From: Hysterangium stoloniferum
Lineage: Eukaryota > Basidiomycota > Agaricomycetes > Hysterangiales > Hysterangiaceae
Direction: 5' to 3'
DNA length: 64,000 nucleotides
Assembly: GCA_015178975.1 (NCBI GenBank)
Contig: WHVD01000071.1
Location: 310,001 to 374,000, forward strand
Each line of letters starts with the position of its first letter. The stretch's first letter is position 1. Positions 46,620-58,407 of the stretch are shown here, piece by piece. A model generated the notes under the pieces. The model saw only the letters and a list, made by a program, of their open reading frames with translations, was not told where the DNA came from and searched no databases. The translations under genes were made by a program, and so were the position numbers.

Positions 46620-46968
46620 AGTACTGGAGTAAAAAATGTCTAACCAATCTTCCAGTTTGAAACTCAGGAATGACAAAAAATTCAAACTGTTGCAAAGCGC
46701 TTGTCTAATTTCATAGTAATATACATCCACAGAACATGGGGGGCCAGGATAATGAATACTGAGTTAGTACGCCAAGATCTCAGCACTCCGGATATCAAGG
46801 AACATCTGGACACACGCTTCTGTGACGTTCCTTCCAGGGTGCTTTGGAAGGATCCTTCGATTCCGCCATCAAGACGGCATTGTGTCGATTCTCACACATG
46901 ATGTGAATATGATCGCCCACCCAGGTACCATGGTGGATGTCACCTTGATAGGCCATAGACAAAGAGGG
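46620..46968 (-). pseudogene. 3' fragment of the F-box pseudogene (duplicate)
   Basis: Reverse complement of 20,440-20,770, including the GTGGATGTCACCTTGATAGG and CACGCTTCTGTGACGT stretches. It is cut at 46,968 by LINE sequence, so the F-box domain half is absent from this block. Confidence 0.7.
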
Positions 46969-47768
46969 CACCCAGATTTATTCGGCCTGCTGACTGCATT
47001 GAGGGTTATAAATCGTCAGTTGTATTCGCTTTTGAGGATGTTGACGGCTCACTTCTCAAGTCCCTCATAAGCTCCCACATCAAACTATTTATGTTTGGAA
47101 GCCCAGTGAGGATTCGGAAATGGGTTGAAAAACCCAAACTTCGACAGCGGACAAAGTGCTGGGCCCTTGGGCACTCGCTTATCACCTGCAAATCCCCCTC
47201 TGCTCGGTGCAGAAAGTGTGGAGGGCCCCACTCAGAGGAATCTCACCGTGTGCAATGATCAGAGTGCCAGGCAGAGAACAGACCGACGCCACAACCATGT
47301 TCCCACCCTCCAAAGTGCAGGAACTGCCAAGAGAGCCACTTTGCTGATGCGAGCGAGTGCCTCAAACGACGTCAGTTTGTGTGCCCCCCCAACCCTAGCC
47401 AATAACCCCACCGTTGACAACTTCCCTATGTCCCAATGAGTTTACGACCCCTCAGTGTTGTACAGCTCAACGTTTCCAGGGCTAACTGGTGCATGCATGG
47501 CCTACTCAATTCACTCAAAAGCATCGATATCATCATAGTGCAAGAACCCTGGTTCGGAAGAATAGGTGTTGCCCGTTCCTCCTCATCCCCAGAAGGCACC
47601 CCAGTCCGTGGAACTGTTTCAAATATTGGGTGGGAGTGCCTTGCACCACAAATAGACCTTTCTACCCACACCCCACGGGTTGTCTCATACATCCGCAAAG
47701 GGATCCCTCACTTGTCCTTCCGACTCCACACTGATTTTCCTACCTCACCTGACTTACTTCCACTTCAC
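46969..47768 (+). mobile_element. Tad1-like LINE piece A (ORF1 end and endonuclease start)
   Basis: It starts at GCACCCAGATTTATTCGG, an internal ORF1 position equal to about 50,475 on the minus strand. It covers the CCHC knuckles (CWALGHSLITC, CRKCGGPHSEESH, CRNCQESHFADASEC), the ORF1 end (TAA about 47,405) and the endonuclease N-terminus, MSLRPLSVVQLNVSRANW, from 47,436. It breaks at 47,768 in the endonuclease and adjoins piece B in the opposite direction. Lesions: frame changes near 47,130 and 47,265. Confidence 0.8.
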
Positions 47769-48820
47769 CTCGTGGGGCGACGGTAAATGGTTGCACATTT
47801 GGTGGGTGGATAGCACTGCCTTGGAGCGAGCGAAGTGGATTAGGTCTGTCTTGCCCAAATTTATGGAGAGGCCAAGTGCACTAATAGTGGTGAGCAAGGG
47901 CCTTAGGGCCTCATTGAGTAGACAGATATTGGACTCGAGAGAATGAGAGAAGGCCAACAAGAGCACATCATCCACATAGGACTTGACATGTGTTCCTGGG
48001 GCTACTGCTGCAAGACGGAGGATGGGCGATGCATAGATTGTGGAGAGAACAGGCGACAGAGGGGATCCTTGCAGAATGCCAACCTCAGCCAGGGGAGTGG
48101 ATGGGCCAACAAAGCCATCTACCCAGATCATAACGCTCCGCTGACAGAGGAACAACCTAATCCACCCCACAAGTTGAGGAGCGAATCCCATCAGAACTAA
48201 GGTACGAATAAGGCGGGGGTGGTTTATGTAGTCAAAAAAGCCCTTGATGTCAAGGGAGACTGCTGTAGTGACCAGGCGCGAGCTCCATGCGGCCTGGATA
48301 TTGTGCGTGAGCGTGAGACAAGCATCAATAACTGATGATTTATCTCGCCCCCCGAATTGATTGGTCGGGACCAGGTTGAATTTTCCTACCTCAAAGGTGA
48401 CCCATTGGGCCACAAGCTTTTCAAGAAGTTTACTTAGGCATTCGAGGAGGGAGATTGGACGGTAGGAACATGGGTTAGACATATCTGCATTCCTAGGTTT
48501 TGGGACAACGGCACAATGGCGGTTTTCAGGCGATGTGGGTGGTGTTGATGGACGATGCATCCATTCAAGAGGTTTGTCACCACTCCCGGGTTCACCTCAA
48601 AAGCCCACTTGACAAGCCTCCAGTTAATCCCTGACCCGCCAGGGGCAGAGACATTGGATGTGGAGGATAGAGTGCCCTTGATCTCACTCTGGGTGAAGGG
48701 GGGGAAGTCACGAGGTAGGAGGGGGGCCGGGTCATCAGGCAGGTCAACCTGGGTTGGTGGGGGAAAAGGCACGGGCGAAGACACGTGCCTGCTCCTCAGG
48801 GTGGGTAGCGACTCCAGCAT
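47769..48820 (-). pseudogene. LINE B ORF2, reverse transcriptase part, 3' truncated
   Basis: RT motifs occur in order: YRPISLLECLSKLLEK, then DIKGFFDYINH (motif A, the usual GAFD changed to GFFD), QGSPLSPVLS (motif B) and YVDDVLL (motif C, catalytic Asp pair). The frame shifts near 48,480-48,500 between VNPGVVTNLL...HPHRLKTA and VPKPRNADMSNP. Sequence ends at 47,769 soon after GLSINLGKTDLI, so the RT end, any RNase H and the 3' tail are missing. Confidence 0.85.
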
Positions 48821-48904
48821 CGGAGCGAATAGGGGGGGTGCGGGTGTGGCGGCATCCTGTGGCCCATTTAGTGAGATTCCATATTTCTGTTGGGGCCATG
48901 TCCC

Positions 48905-50010
48905 TAATGATATCGTAGGCCCACTCCCGCTTGGCGGTGGGATTGTGCTTCTGAACCTACTCCTGGCAACACTTTTGTTCGCTCAAGCGGCAGTTTGGAT
49001 GTTGAGGAGGGCCAAATCACAGGCCTCATTCCACCAGGGAGCACGTTGCCTGTGTGTTGTCTTCGGTTTAGGCATGACAGCCTCCGTAGCAGTGAGCAGC
49101 TCAAGGAAAGCATCGAAGGCATGGTCAAGCTCTTGGGCAGAGTGCAGGGGGAGGGTGTCGACTGCCGCAAGAAAGGGAGAGACCTGTTCCTCCCACTGCT
49201 TCTTTCTACCCGGGTCAATGCAAAAGTGCTGCTTTTCCGGGACCAGAGGTGGGGGGACAGCCTGTTCGGCAGAAATGAACCACAAGATGGCATTGTGGTC
49301 AGAATTCATCGCAAAATCGTCTCAGAACTCCCAGGACTGGACCAGATCCATCTCCGTGGCAGCGAGGTTCGTAAGTGTGAGGTTGAGGATAGAGTCCACT
49401 TGATTGGCTTGGCCCCTGCGGGTGGGACAATCAAGGTCATTGAGGATGGAGAAGCTCTGCGTGACTGTCCATTCAAAAAACTCCTTTGCAGTGTCTGACG
49501 GCCTGCGGGAGAAATTGGGGGACCATGCAGGGTGGTGAAGATTGAAATCCCCAGCAACGATCGTGGGGAGGGACAGGTCCGGGTTAATGTCAAACAGCGT
49601 GTGGATTGCTAGGTTGTTGCCTCGGGGGCCAGCATTATATATATTTATAAGTAGGAAGGACCTACTTCCATACTGGAGGTGAGGTGAAAGTAAGTCAGGT
49701 GAGGTAGGAAAATCAGCGTGGAGTCGGAAGGACAAGTGAGGGATCCCTTTGCGGATGTATGAGACAACCCGTGGGGTGTGGGTAGAAAGGTTATTTGTGG
49801 TGCAAGGCACTCCCACCCAATGTTTGAAACAGTTCCACGGACTGGGGTGCCGTCTGGGGATGAGGAGGAATGGGCAACACCTATTTTTCCGAACCAGGGT
49901 TCTTGCACTATGATGATATCGATGCTTTTGAGTGAATTGAGTAGGCCATGCATGCGCCAGTTAGCCCTGGCAACATTGAGCTGTACAACACTGAGGGGTC
50001 GTAAACTCAT
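48905..50010 (-). pseudogene. LINE B ORF2, endonuclease part
   Basis: APE-type endonuclease. The N-terminus VVQLNVARANWRMHG is followed by IIIVQEPWFG (catalytic Glu) and, after a shift near 49,790, by VAGDFNLHHPAW, with a distal NSDHNAILW (Asp-His). Endonuclease nicks the target for target-primed reverse transcription. Besides the shift, a stop after SWEF near 49,322 breaks it. Piece A carries the same N-terminus in the opposite orientation. Confidence 0.8.
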
Positions 50011-50040
50011 TGGGACATAGGGAAGTTGTCAGCGGTGGGG

Positions 50041-51760
50041 TTATTGGCTAGGGTTGGGGGGGCACACAAACTGACGTCGTTTGAGGCACTCGCTCGCATC
50101 AGCAAAGTGGCTCTCTTGGCAGTTCCTGCACTTTGGAGGGTGGGAACATGGTTGTGGCGTCGGTCTGTTCTCTGCCCAGCACTCTGAGCATTGCACACGG
50201 TGAGATTCCTCTGAGTGGGGCCCTCCACACTTTCTGCACCGAGCAGAGGGGGATTTGCAGGTGATAAGCGAGTGCCCAAGGGCCCAGCACTTTGTGCACT
50301 GTCGAAGTTTGGATTTTTCGACCCATTTCCGAATCCTCACTGGGCTTCCAAACATAAATAGTTTGGTGTGGGAGCTTATGAGGGACTTAAGAAGTGAGCC
50401 GTCAACATCCTCAAAAGTGAATACAACTGACGATTTATAACCCTCAATGCAGTCAGCAGGCCGGATAAATCTGGGTGCTTGGGTAATTTTGAGCCTCTGG
50501 AGAGAGGGGTTGGCTAGTACCTCATCCATCCATGAGGGTTTCCTCCGAGAAGACTTCCTCACCAGGGCACAGTCTCGTGAGAACATTGGTCAGCGTGATT
50601 TTTGACCAGGGAACATCCCTTGAGATCACCATGCCAGGGGGTAGGCCTAGAGCCGAGCGGATGGTTGGAAGGTGGTCCTCGATGAGGGTGGCCGACGTGC
50701 ACGGTGGGAAAGAGAGAACAATGTTGTGCGAGGTGTTCCAATGGGAACCCAGGACATGGAGACCCTTAGCTGTAGGAACAAGCGATAGGGCTCTGTTAAC
50801 ATTCCGCGAAATTGCCAAGGCGTCCTGCCGCTCAGACACGGGAGGAGGGGCACCACGGAAGCGAACAATGAAGCGAGCGGGCTCACTTAGCGAGGGGCCT
50901 TTGGGAGTTTGGGAGCTAGAGGGTGGGGCGGTGGAGGCGACAGCTGCGTATGACAATGTATGCGAGCCTGCTGAGTCAGGCACTGGGCGCGTGACTTGGG
51001 TTTGGGGCTTGGTTCCGAGTTGGGATTGGGCAAGGCGCGTGTAAAGACGCTGTTCGAGACGAGTGAGTTAGGATGTGATGGACTGCCGGATGTCCAGCAT
51101 GGACTTCGCTAGAAAATTGGCGAAGGGACGGGGGATATGGCTGGTAGTCCGCAGGCCTGAAGCATCGTGCGCATCCGCACCGGGCCCCTCGAGAGTGCCG
51201 CCGCCATCCAGAGGGTTCCTGTGTGGAGAGGGGGTACTGTCCGGATGGGGAGAGGGATGGGTCGGATAGGGGAGGCTGCGTTCATCGAGGCCCTGGATGC
51301 GCGTAGGGAGGTCGCGAAAACCAGCGATGGAGGTGAGGGCATCATGTGAGGCTTCATCGGGGCCATGAATGGCGGCAGAGAACGTTTCAACAAGCACAGT
51401 GATGAGACTGGAGGTGACATGAGTGAGGGATGGGGTCTGGTAGAGGGTTTCTTCTTCCCAATTGGAGGATAACGCCTGCATTCTGGAGATGAGGCTGAGG
51501 ACAGGGTCGGCCAGTGGGGGGGGGCAGTCAACAACGATATCGAAGCAGTTGGGGGAGGGGGAGGGAGGTGGGGAGGTGCGAGGGCGACCTTCCGTATTGG
51601 GGGTAGCTGTGGCCCGTTTCTTATTAGTGGGAGGGCGAGGAGGGGACTGAGGTCCAGGGTCTTCAAGCGTGGGGTCCAAAAGAGCACTGATGGAGCCAGA
51701 GTCGAGGTTGTGTGAGGCAGCCGCGGAGGCAGGTGGTGGGAGCGAGAGTAACCCAGCCAT
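50041..51760 (-). pseudogene. LINE B ORF1 (gag-like, CCHC zinc knuckles)
   Basis: From ATG 51,760 (MAGLLSLPPPASAAAS) this RNA-binding, gag-like ORF1 of a Tad1-type LINE has a Pro/Ser-rich start and an in-frame stop at 51,068-51,070. It continues in the same frame (PARFIVRFRGAPPPVSERQ) to about 50,560, where a frameshift occurs, then DEVLANPSLQRLKI and three CCHC-type knuckles to the stop at 50,041. ORF1 proteins bind element RNA. The element begins within a couple of bases of this ATG, so any 5' UTR is missing. Confidence 0.8.
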
Positions 51761-51761
51761 G

Positions 51762-52811
51762 GCGCGTGACTTGGTCGAGACATGTAAGCCGCAAGATCAC
51801 AACAACATTGGGCTACCTGAGAGCTCTGTCTGCGGCTCTAGATAGAGTATTAGTCTTCGGTCAATAATACAGCGCATGTTATACTCAAATGATGTGTGAG
51901 GAGCTGAGCTCCGCTTTTTGTCGAATCCAAAATGATCTCTACACGTACCTGCGGTGCATTGGTAAGCAACATTTTATCAATTATTTTTGGCAAAACTGAC
52001 GATCACCCTAGCGACGGCAGTATACACGAGTCACGTAGCACAGCCCACGGGATCTCATGATCGACATGAACATTAGCGACTTGCTTATCATGGGGCCCAA
52101 AGGCACCCATCCTTCCACCGCTTAAAAGAGGCGATCCCGATCACACATCGATGCTTCGTTTCTCAACCGTCTGGTCTTTCTGCGTCTATGGCCAAATAGA
52201 AGTTGTGTAGGGTATCGGCCCATATGGTTTAATTACATCTAAAACAATAAAGATAAATACTCTTATTTTTGTCCATAAATAATTCTGAATTATCGTCATT
52301 CCGCTGATGTCAAAAGGAAAAAAAAATAGTTTACCAATTTGTACTTTGTCCATACTCAGTGGGCTGATGCCTGATCTAACCCATGTATACCCAAACTATC
52401 ACCAAACCTATCATGTCAGAAGGCGATTCACTGACTGACTGACACATTGATTCGTACAAGTACTTCATTACAAGCTGATTGAACCATTGTAGTTTGTGCA
52501 TTGACATTAACCCAACCCATACTTTTCTTTTGTTAATTCATAATCAAAGGAATTTTATAGCTTGATCTATCTTAAGAAAACGGGTCAGGCTGTGCGGGAC
52601 ACTTGATAATCACTATTCATTGCCTTAATAAATATCCATACAAACTGCCCAGCATTTCTTGATCTTCCAAGTTTGGATGCATGGTTCCTAATGCTATCAA
52701 TTGATATTTTTGGCGCTCTAATATTGCCCATTGGGATAGCCTTGTTCCTTACCACCCCAGGTTTACTCTTCACTACCACCGAATCCAAAAATAATCACTT
52801 CTAGAACGACG
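51762..52811 (+). repeat. Fam-B upstream block, copy next to the LINE
   Basis: The first 230 bp (GCGCGTGACTTGG...GGTAAGCAACATTTTAT) match 35,243-35,485 and, inverted, 31,090-31,190. From about 52,080 the sequence follows 27,370-27,680 and then 31,250-31,700, the Fam-B promoter region. It gives the left border of the LINE as 51,760/51,762. No gene. Confidence 0.55.
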
Positions 52812-54060
52812 ATGAAGCCCCTCGGCTTCACCAAACCTATTGTGGTCCGGAGCGGAATCACTCTGACGGCCGTGATAATCCTAGCAATGTTCCTGTGTTT
52901 GTACGTGTATCTGCCCTTCTTTCTCCCATTCCACCATACTCATATTACTGCCACAGCATCAATGTCAACACCGCCTCGCAAAGAATATTATCAGTAATCC
53001 TTCACCACTGCGTCTCGCATACGCAGTTCAAGGTGTTGGATATACTGACGGATATGTCCATATTACTTGGCTACCAGCTCCCGCGTTTCAACCAAGGTTT
53101 TAGGCCCGTCGCGGCTGCCGTCACAGGATTCAAGCTATTGGCAAAAATCGAGTTAAACCTAGAGCAGGCTGCAAGGTTGTTTGGTTTGCTTCCAGTGAGT
53201 GACATGAAACACTCCTTATATTCGGTTTGCTACAACGATGTGTGAGTGGCGGTGGCTATTATTTGTTGCCTGTGATGTTGTCACTTACCGGATACGTTCC
53301 CGTTAGACTGCATCCATTCTCAAAAGGCAGCCTTCCTACGGTGTTGATGAACAAGCCATTCAAAGGTGGACCTAGCAGCGTCGCGCACCTGCCACACGCC
53401 CTGCGTGTACGTCGAGGAGACAATCTGTCGTGAGCTCAAGCAACGGCAGTGTTATATGTAGCGATCAATAGTGAGATACTTCACTATGGTTTTCATAGAC
53501 ATGCTGCGGTGATCGGCGATGCGTGTATTGCCTTGATATGCATCGCTCTCGTATTCACGCTGTTCGGCGCCATCCTGCACTTCATACACTCTCGTCTTCA
53601 AAACGCGCACGTGGCTGATCACGCACCGGCGGTGGATGACGGAAATGTCGAGGGCATCCACCCGGCTGATCACCCACCCGCTGTGGATGCGGGTCATGTC
53701 GAGGGCATGCCGGATGATCACCCACCCGCTGTGGATGACAGGAATGTCGAGGGCAACGACCCGGCTTCTAACTCATCTGCTGTGGATGACGGGGACGTCA
53801 AGGGCACCCACGCGGATTCCGACTCTACCCCACGTATCTCGTGGGAATACAAGGGAAAGGGAGTCGACCCCAGAGAGTATTGCCCCCTTATGCTGAATGG
53901 ATCGCTGTTCACAGGCTCATATTCCCAGCGCTTTCAAGGTTTGTCCGACGCGTGTAATTAATGTCATCATATACTGACTTAATTTGAGCAGGACCCAATG
54001 CTGGCACGTTCCATCCCCACATCGTTCCCAAGGCGAATACCACTATCGCCCCAAGTCACA
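52812..54060 (+). pseudogene. Fam-B copy 4 (B4), several lesions
   Basis: Starts MKPLGFTKPIVVRSGI. Part of exon 1 is deleted, so the exon 2 core (VRVSALLSPIPPYSYYCHS, QFKVLDILTDMSILLGYQ) is out of frame. Intron 53,242-53,306 (65 nt) is intact. Exon 3 lost 2 bp near 53,410, and the following donor GTCAGT is now GCAGT. Exon 4 with the membrane segment and four acidic repeats is open and almost identical to B3. Exon 5 breaks at about 54,060 into the Fam-D block, so exons 6-7 are missing. Confidence 0.6.
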
Positions 54061-54061
54061 A

Positions 54062-54780
54062 ACTGCCGGTCATTGCGTCGGGCTGCGCCTCCACCACAAC
54101 GTAACCGACGGCGGAAAGAGAAGCAAGCCGATTAAGCAGGGGCAGAAGCAAAAGACGGGGGAAGAGGGGCAGCGGCGGACGAATAGTAGGGGCAGCGGCG
54201 GACGAGGAGTATTGGCAGCGGGCAGACATAATTCTTTCTTTTCCAGTTCTCCTCCTTTTTCTTCTTTCTTTGGATATTTCTACTTCTTTCTTTTCATCCA
54301 TTTCTCTGGTTAATGGGCTAATGGGGTCACTCGGTTGGTTCTGGCTCGTATCTTTGAGAACGGGGTGCGTTGTTTTATCACCTTTCTTGATATGTTGACC
54401 CATTCATTTTCGTTCAACTGTGTCTGTTTGTGAGTACTGTGTCTTTGGAGTTTCCTAGGCCAAATACCTGCTGTGAAAGCACCTGAGACGTCACTGAGGA
54501 GGTCCTGCGTGGTGGATAATTAAACGTACGTCTATCTCTCAAACCGTCGTAGTCCTTTCTAACGTTATCTTTCCTCTTTCTTGGTCTTTCAGCGGCTTGG
54601 TACCGGGGCATCCACGCAAGGCCTTGTTGGAAATTCCTGACTGCTGAAGTACGCCGCATTCTCATTTGTTTTGGTCTCGTGTAACGCAAATGTTTCAGTC
54701 CCATAGCCGAGGCACGGCTGCGTCAGCACCCACTTCTGCCAATTCGACATGGTACTGAGCCGACTCAAGATTGGCCGGTG
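54062..54780 (-). pseudogene. Fam-D copy 2
   Basis: Same arrangement as 37,171-37,962. From the CAT at about 54,750 the frame reads MSNWQKWVLTQPCLGYG to CVDAPV. After a frameshift it continues QAAERPRKRKDNVRKDYD, then SQVLSQQVFGLGNSKD. The basic second part (54,403-54,056) contains extra insertions of GGGGCAGCGGCGGACGA-type units near 54,165-54,210. Followed on the right by the shared exon GGGTTACTAACTCC (54,880). Confidence 0.45.
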
Positions 54781-54959
54781 GACCTGAGACGTTGTTCATT
54801 ATCCTATATATTGCGTAAGTTAGACACTAACACCTCTATACACCTATATATTTCTTTGCAGGAAGTCAATATCGGGTTACTAACTCCGATTTCGTAGGGC
54901 TTTCTTGGCTTCGACCCCGCCCTCCGCGACAGCTTTGTTAGCGGCCTACCTCGGACTGT

Positions 54960-55880
54960 ATTAGCTGGGATGCGTGAAATCCGGAGAATGGCGGCCCTGA
55001 AACGATGTAACTATAAGTTCCTCTTGCTCCCGTACAGTGATTGTTTCGTCCTGAGCTCATCCGATCTGCAGCGGTCCCAACTAACGGTTTGGTTGTCCAT
55101 CGCCAGCACTCCCCCTCTGTGGCCGTCTCAGAGTGTAACATGGTTATCAGCCCTACCGAAACTCTGGTAAGCTTCCGTTCATGATAAACATTTTGAGACT
55201 GCATTCTGAACATCTTGTTTAGATGACACAGAAGTGCTAACAAACAGACCTTTACATCCAGCCACGTTCTTGAAGTTAACGAGTTGAACCAAGCCGCGTT
55301 TCACCCTTGTCCAAACCAAATATTTTCATTCTTTTTGTTGACTTTCTCCGATTGCATCATTTTTTGTTCGGTTTCTTTTGGGTTTGGTTCCAATTACTTG
55401 CCAGTTGCTATGCCGCCGACTGCTCTCAGATTATCAAGCTTATCGCTTGAGACATAAAATGTACTATATGTAATTTATGAATAATGCAATGCAACTTGAC
55501 ACGGTCTGATAAGGAGACACCTGATTAAATACAAAATTGTGACGCACAATTGTTCGTACGTAAGTTAAGCGGCAAGTAGTCACAAACGCCTTCGAGCTTT
55601 TGTCTCACTGAAATCCACATACATACTCGTTCTGATGTAGAACGTAGTGATTATTTTACGAAGATACGTTTGATGTCGCAATGGTGCATGAAGAAACCAC
55701 ATTGCTTGCCATTACCCTCACTAGACTATCATTGAGTCGGGTCTCTTCTCATTACAAATTTTGATACAATTAAACAGGAAGCACGGAATCTCGCCGGATA
55801 AATGCACGCTATAAGTGGCAGTGTGAATGACCCTCAATAACGAGTATAAATATCACCCACGATGTCCCTCGCGAAATATA
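54960..55880. other. Patchwork without a clear gene
   Basis: The first 85 bp repeat 30,300-30,390 in reverse. A stretch at 55,690-55,850 resembles the Fam-A upstream region (GAAGAAAYCACRTTGCTT...AAACAGGMAGC). The rest, 55,050-55,680, shows no paralogue and no convincing frame. Confidence 0.4.
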
Positions 55881-56464
55881 TTTTTCTGTACAGTTTTAAC
55901 AGTTTATGTACAGTTTTAACAGTGGAAAAGTGATTTAAACAAAGGCTACAACGATGATTTCTAGACTTGCACATCAGACATTTGAAGATCTATGACCATT
56001 GTAGATGGTTCAGGTATGTAGATTACCTAGAATCCTCTGTAAAGCAATGAATTATGGTTAGTCTATGCCACTGATATGCACTTTGTAGGATTAAAATAAA
56101 CTTGAAGAGAACCAACTTGGATGCGAGCTGCCTTTGATTTACTTACGTGGCAAATCTGTTTCATCATTTTGGTTTCCAGGACGAACAGCGAACGATTGAG
56201 ATGAACGCTGGCACCCCTTCTTTTTAGCAGACGATGGATATAGATTTACAAGTGCTAGATAAACCCGATGTACAACCTGTGTACTAAGTAACGGCCAGTG
56301 CCAGCCTACCAATGGAGAGGGGCGTTTGTAGACAAGGGTGAAGGACTGAGCCTATAAAATCGAAAACAGCATATGAAGCATGATGTCATAATGGAAAGTG
56401 ACCATGGGGAAATCAACCTGAGCTGCAGGTCAATACGAGGGCTCTAGTCGATGACAACCTACGC

Positions 56465-57833
56465 ACAAGAGCGTGCACAGGAATATCCTCAATGACTTTT
56501 GTTATTATTCCTTTCTTCTTCGTAAGCCATTTTAAGTGCGACGTATTCCTCTTCGATCCTCTTCGATCCTCTTCGATCCTCTTCTTCTCTCCCTTTCATT
56601 CTCGGCTATCTACTGGAATAAGTCATCGTTATCCAACAATATCTCACAATACGTACCCCTTCAAGTCTCTTCTGATCCTTCCATTCATTCTCGGCTATCT
56701 TCTCGGATGAGTCATCGATTATCCAACAGTGTGTTTCAATACGTACATCCTCGAGCCTCTTTTTCTCCTCCTCGAGCCTCTCGTTCTCTTTCCTTCTCTC
56801 TTCGGATTTCTTTATTGCTTCTTGGATACATGATGAGATAAGTACTTGATTATTCGAGACTGTTCCCCAATACTCACCACCACTAAAGATTTGTGCTCCT
56901 TGTATTTCCGAATTCTTGCATTTCCCGCCACCTATGCTTTTTCAAACAGTTGTAATACTTCCTTAGGCTTGTGGGCTTGTCTGCCCATGGGGATTATTTG
57001 GAAATCAGGCAAAATAGTAAGTTGGGGGGTACCCAACTTCCTCTTAACAACAGCTCTCACATGGGTGTGCGATTGAATAGCACGATAAATACATGCAGTG
57101 AACCGATAGCATTGGTTCGGTATTACGGTGTAGTTGATGGCTTGAAGGTGGACGAATTTGACCAAAGTAGCATCAGTAAAATGGTATTAAATGCTGGGAG
57201 GAGGTACCCCCATTCTGGGACAAATACCATTTTACTGATGCTAATGAGCTTTGAGAGAGTGAATGGCTCTCTAATACTCCTCAGATCCAATGAGTCGAGT
57301 ATGTCAAACTCCGGCAATGTCTCAAAGAAGGAAGTAGTACTGTCAGAACAAAATTGGAACTTGTCTGAGACATCCTGGGAAGACGACAAGATGGAAGCGT
57401 CGATGGATATATGGGTCAAATAACAAGGTGGAGACTTTCTGCTCATTTTCATGGATCCTATGTCGGGGTTGGAAGCAATTTCCCCAGAAAGTAACTAAGA
57501 GGGAAATTAGGGGTAGGAGGAACAGTGGTGGGAGGGTTAGACCCATGATGTTCCTCATTCTTCTCCTTCTCAAGTCATTCCACAAGGCCATAGGACCTTC
57601 TAGGAGTTTCCTGGGGGCTTTTGGTTTGTTCAACGAGATGGCATAAAATAAATTCATGCTTTGGATAGGCACCATCTTCTTAAACTCAATGTGCTCTACT
57701 GTAATCTTGTCAGGTTCTTATCCATCATGAGGCAGCTGGAGGCATCTATAATTGGAATCTTAGTCACCTTCCGAGTATCTGTGAAGGTGCCACTCTCCTT
57801 GTAAAACAGGAATTTTCCATTGTCGTTACTCAT
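56465..57833 (-). pseudogene. Fam-C copy III
   Basis: From ATG 57,833 (MSNDNGKFLFYKESGTF). The second part has a stop in PHDG*EPDKITVEH near 57,725, then KMVPIQSMNLFYAIS and PPLFLLPLISLLVTFWG (possible membrane segment). A local inverted repeat around 57,175-57,245 (about 35-bp arms with CATTTTACTGATGC) splits the acidic part. The coiled-coil tail with both short introns follows to about 56,500. Confidence 0.5.
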
Positions 57834-58407
57834 GATGTAGTGGTGGAGGTAAATGGCGAACTGGTAGCTGAAACGAAGGGGATATGCCAACATTATCTTA
57901 GTGCCTGTTCAGTTTTAAATAGTGGATAAATATTCAAACATGAGGTTGGGTTTTACTATGGAAAAAGTCCAAGTTTTCAACATGTGAGGAGGGAAACACA
58001 ATGTGGTGCCTTGAGGAGAATGACACATTGGTACCCAAGATAGCCCTTGGGTTTTGGGAAGCAAGTAGTAAAGATCCCCAGCTACTCTATACTTGATGGA
58101 AACCTTGAAAATGTGTTAGGAAAACCAATTGAAAACCGTGTATTTCTGTTAGGAGCGACCTTTTCGGAACCCCATCTATAGTATTCACCTTACTAGCAAT
58201 CTGCCATTCAGTGTCTCTGACACCAGCATCCCTGGCAATGGTGTCCCAACAATACATTTGTTGAGTGATTTCCTTTTAGGATCACACATCACCATTTTCC
58301 TCATGATGACCTTCCCCTATTCCTTATATCATTTCCTTGTGGTATTCACTTTCTTTTGAATTCCTATTGTTTTGTTTAATCTGTATATTCATCATTTTGA
58401 CCTGTTA

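Larger units (their letters stand above)
40460..46968 (-). repeat. Block II, inverted copy of block I
   Basis: Inverted relative to 20,430-25,500 and parallel to block III (55,890-61,300). It contains Fam-C copy II, a 0.7-kb segment absent from block I (43,490-44,205), an ORF at 45,452-45,207, a solo LTR and the F-box 3' fragment. It stops abruptly at the LINE piece at 46,969. Confidence 0.75.

Noticed and set aside
48555-49403. 282-codon plus-strand open frame
   Set aside because: Antisense shadow of the LINE endonuclease/RT region on the minus strand; no motif, and the sense strand carries clear RT and endonuclease signatures.
46969-51761. Twin-priming 5' inversion of a single LINE
   Set aside because: Both orientations contain the same ORF1/endonuclease segment; one reverse-transcribed molecule would not duplicate it.
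51109-51783. Alternative 224-codon frame overlapping LINE ORF1 start
   Set aside because: The other frame (from 51,760) continues in phase past one stop into the conserved ORF1 body; this one ends without a counterpart.
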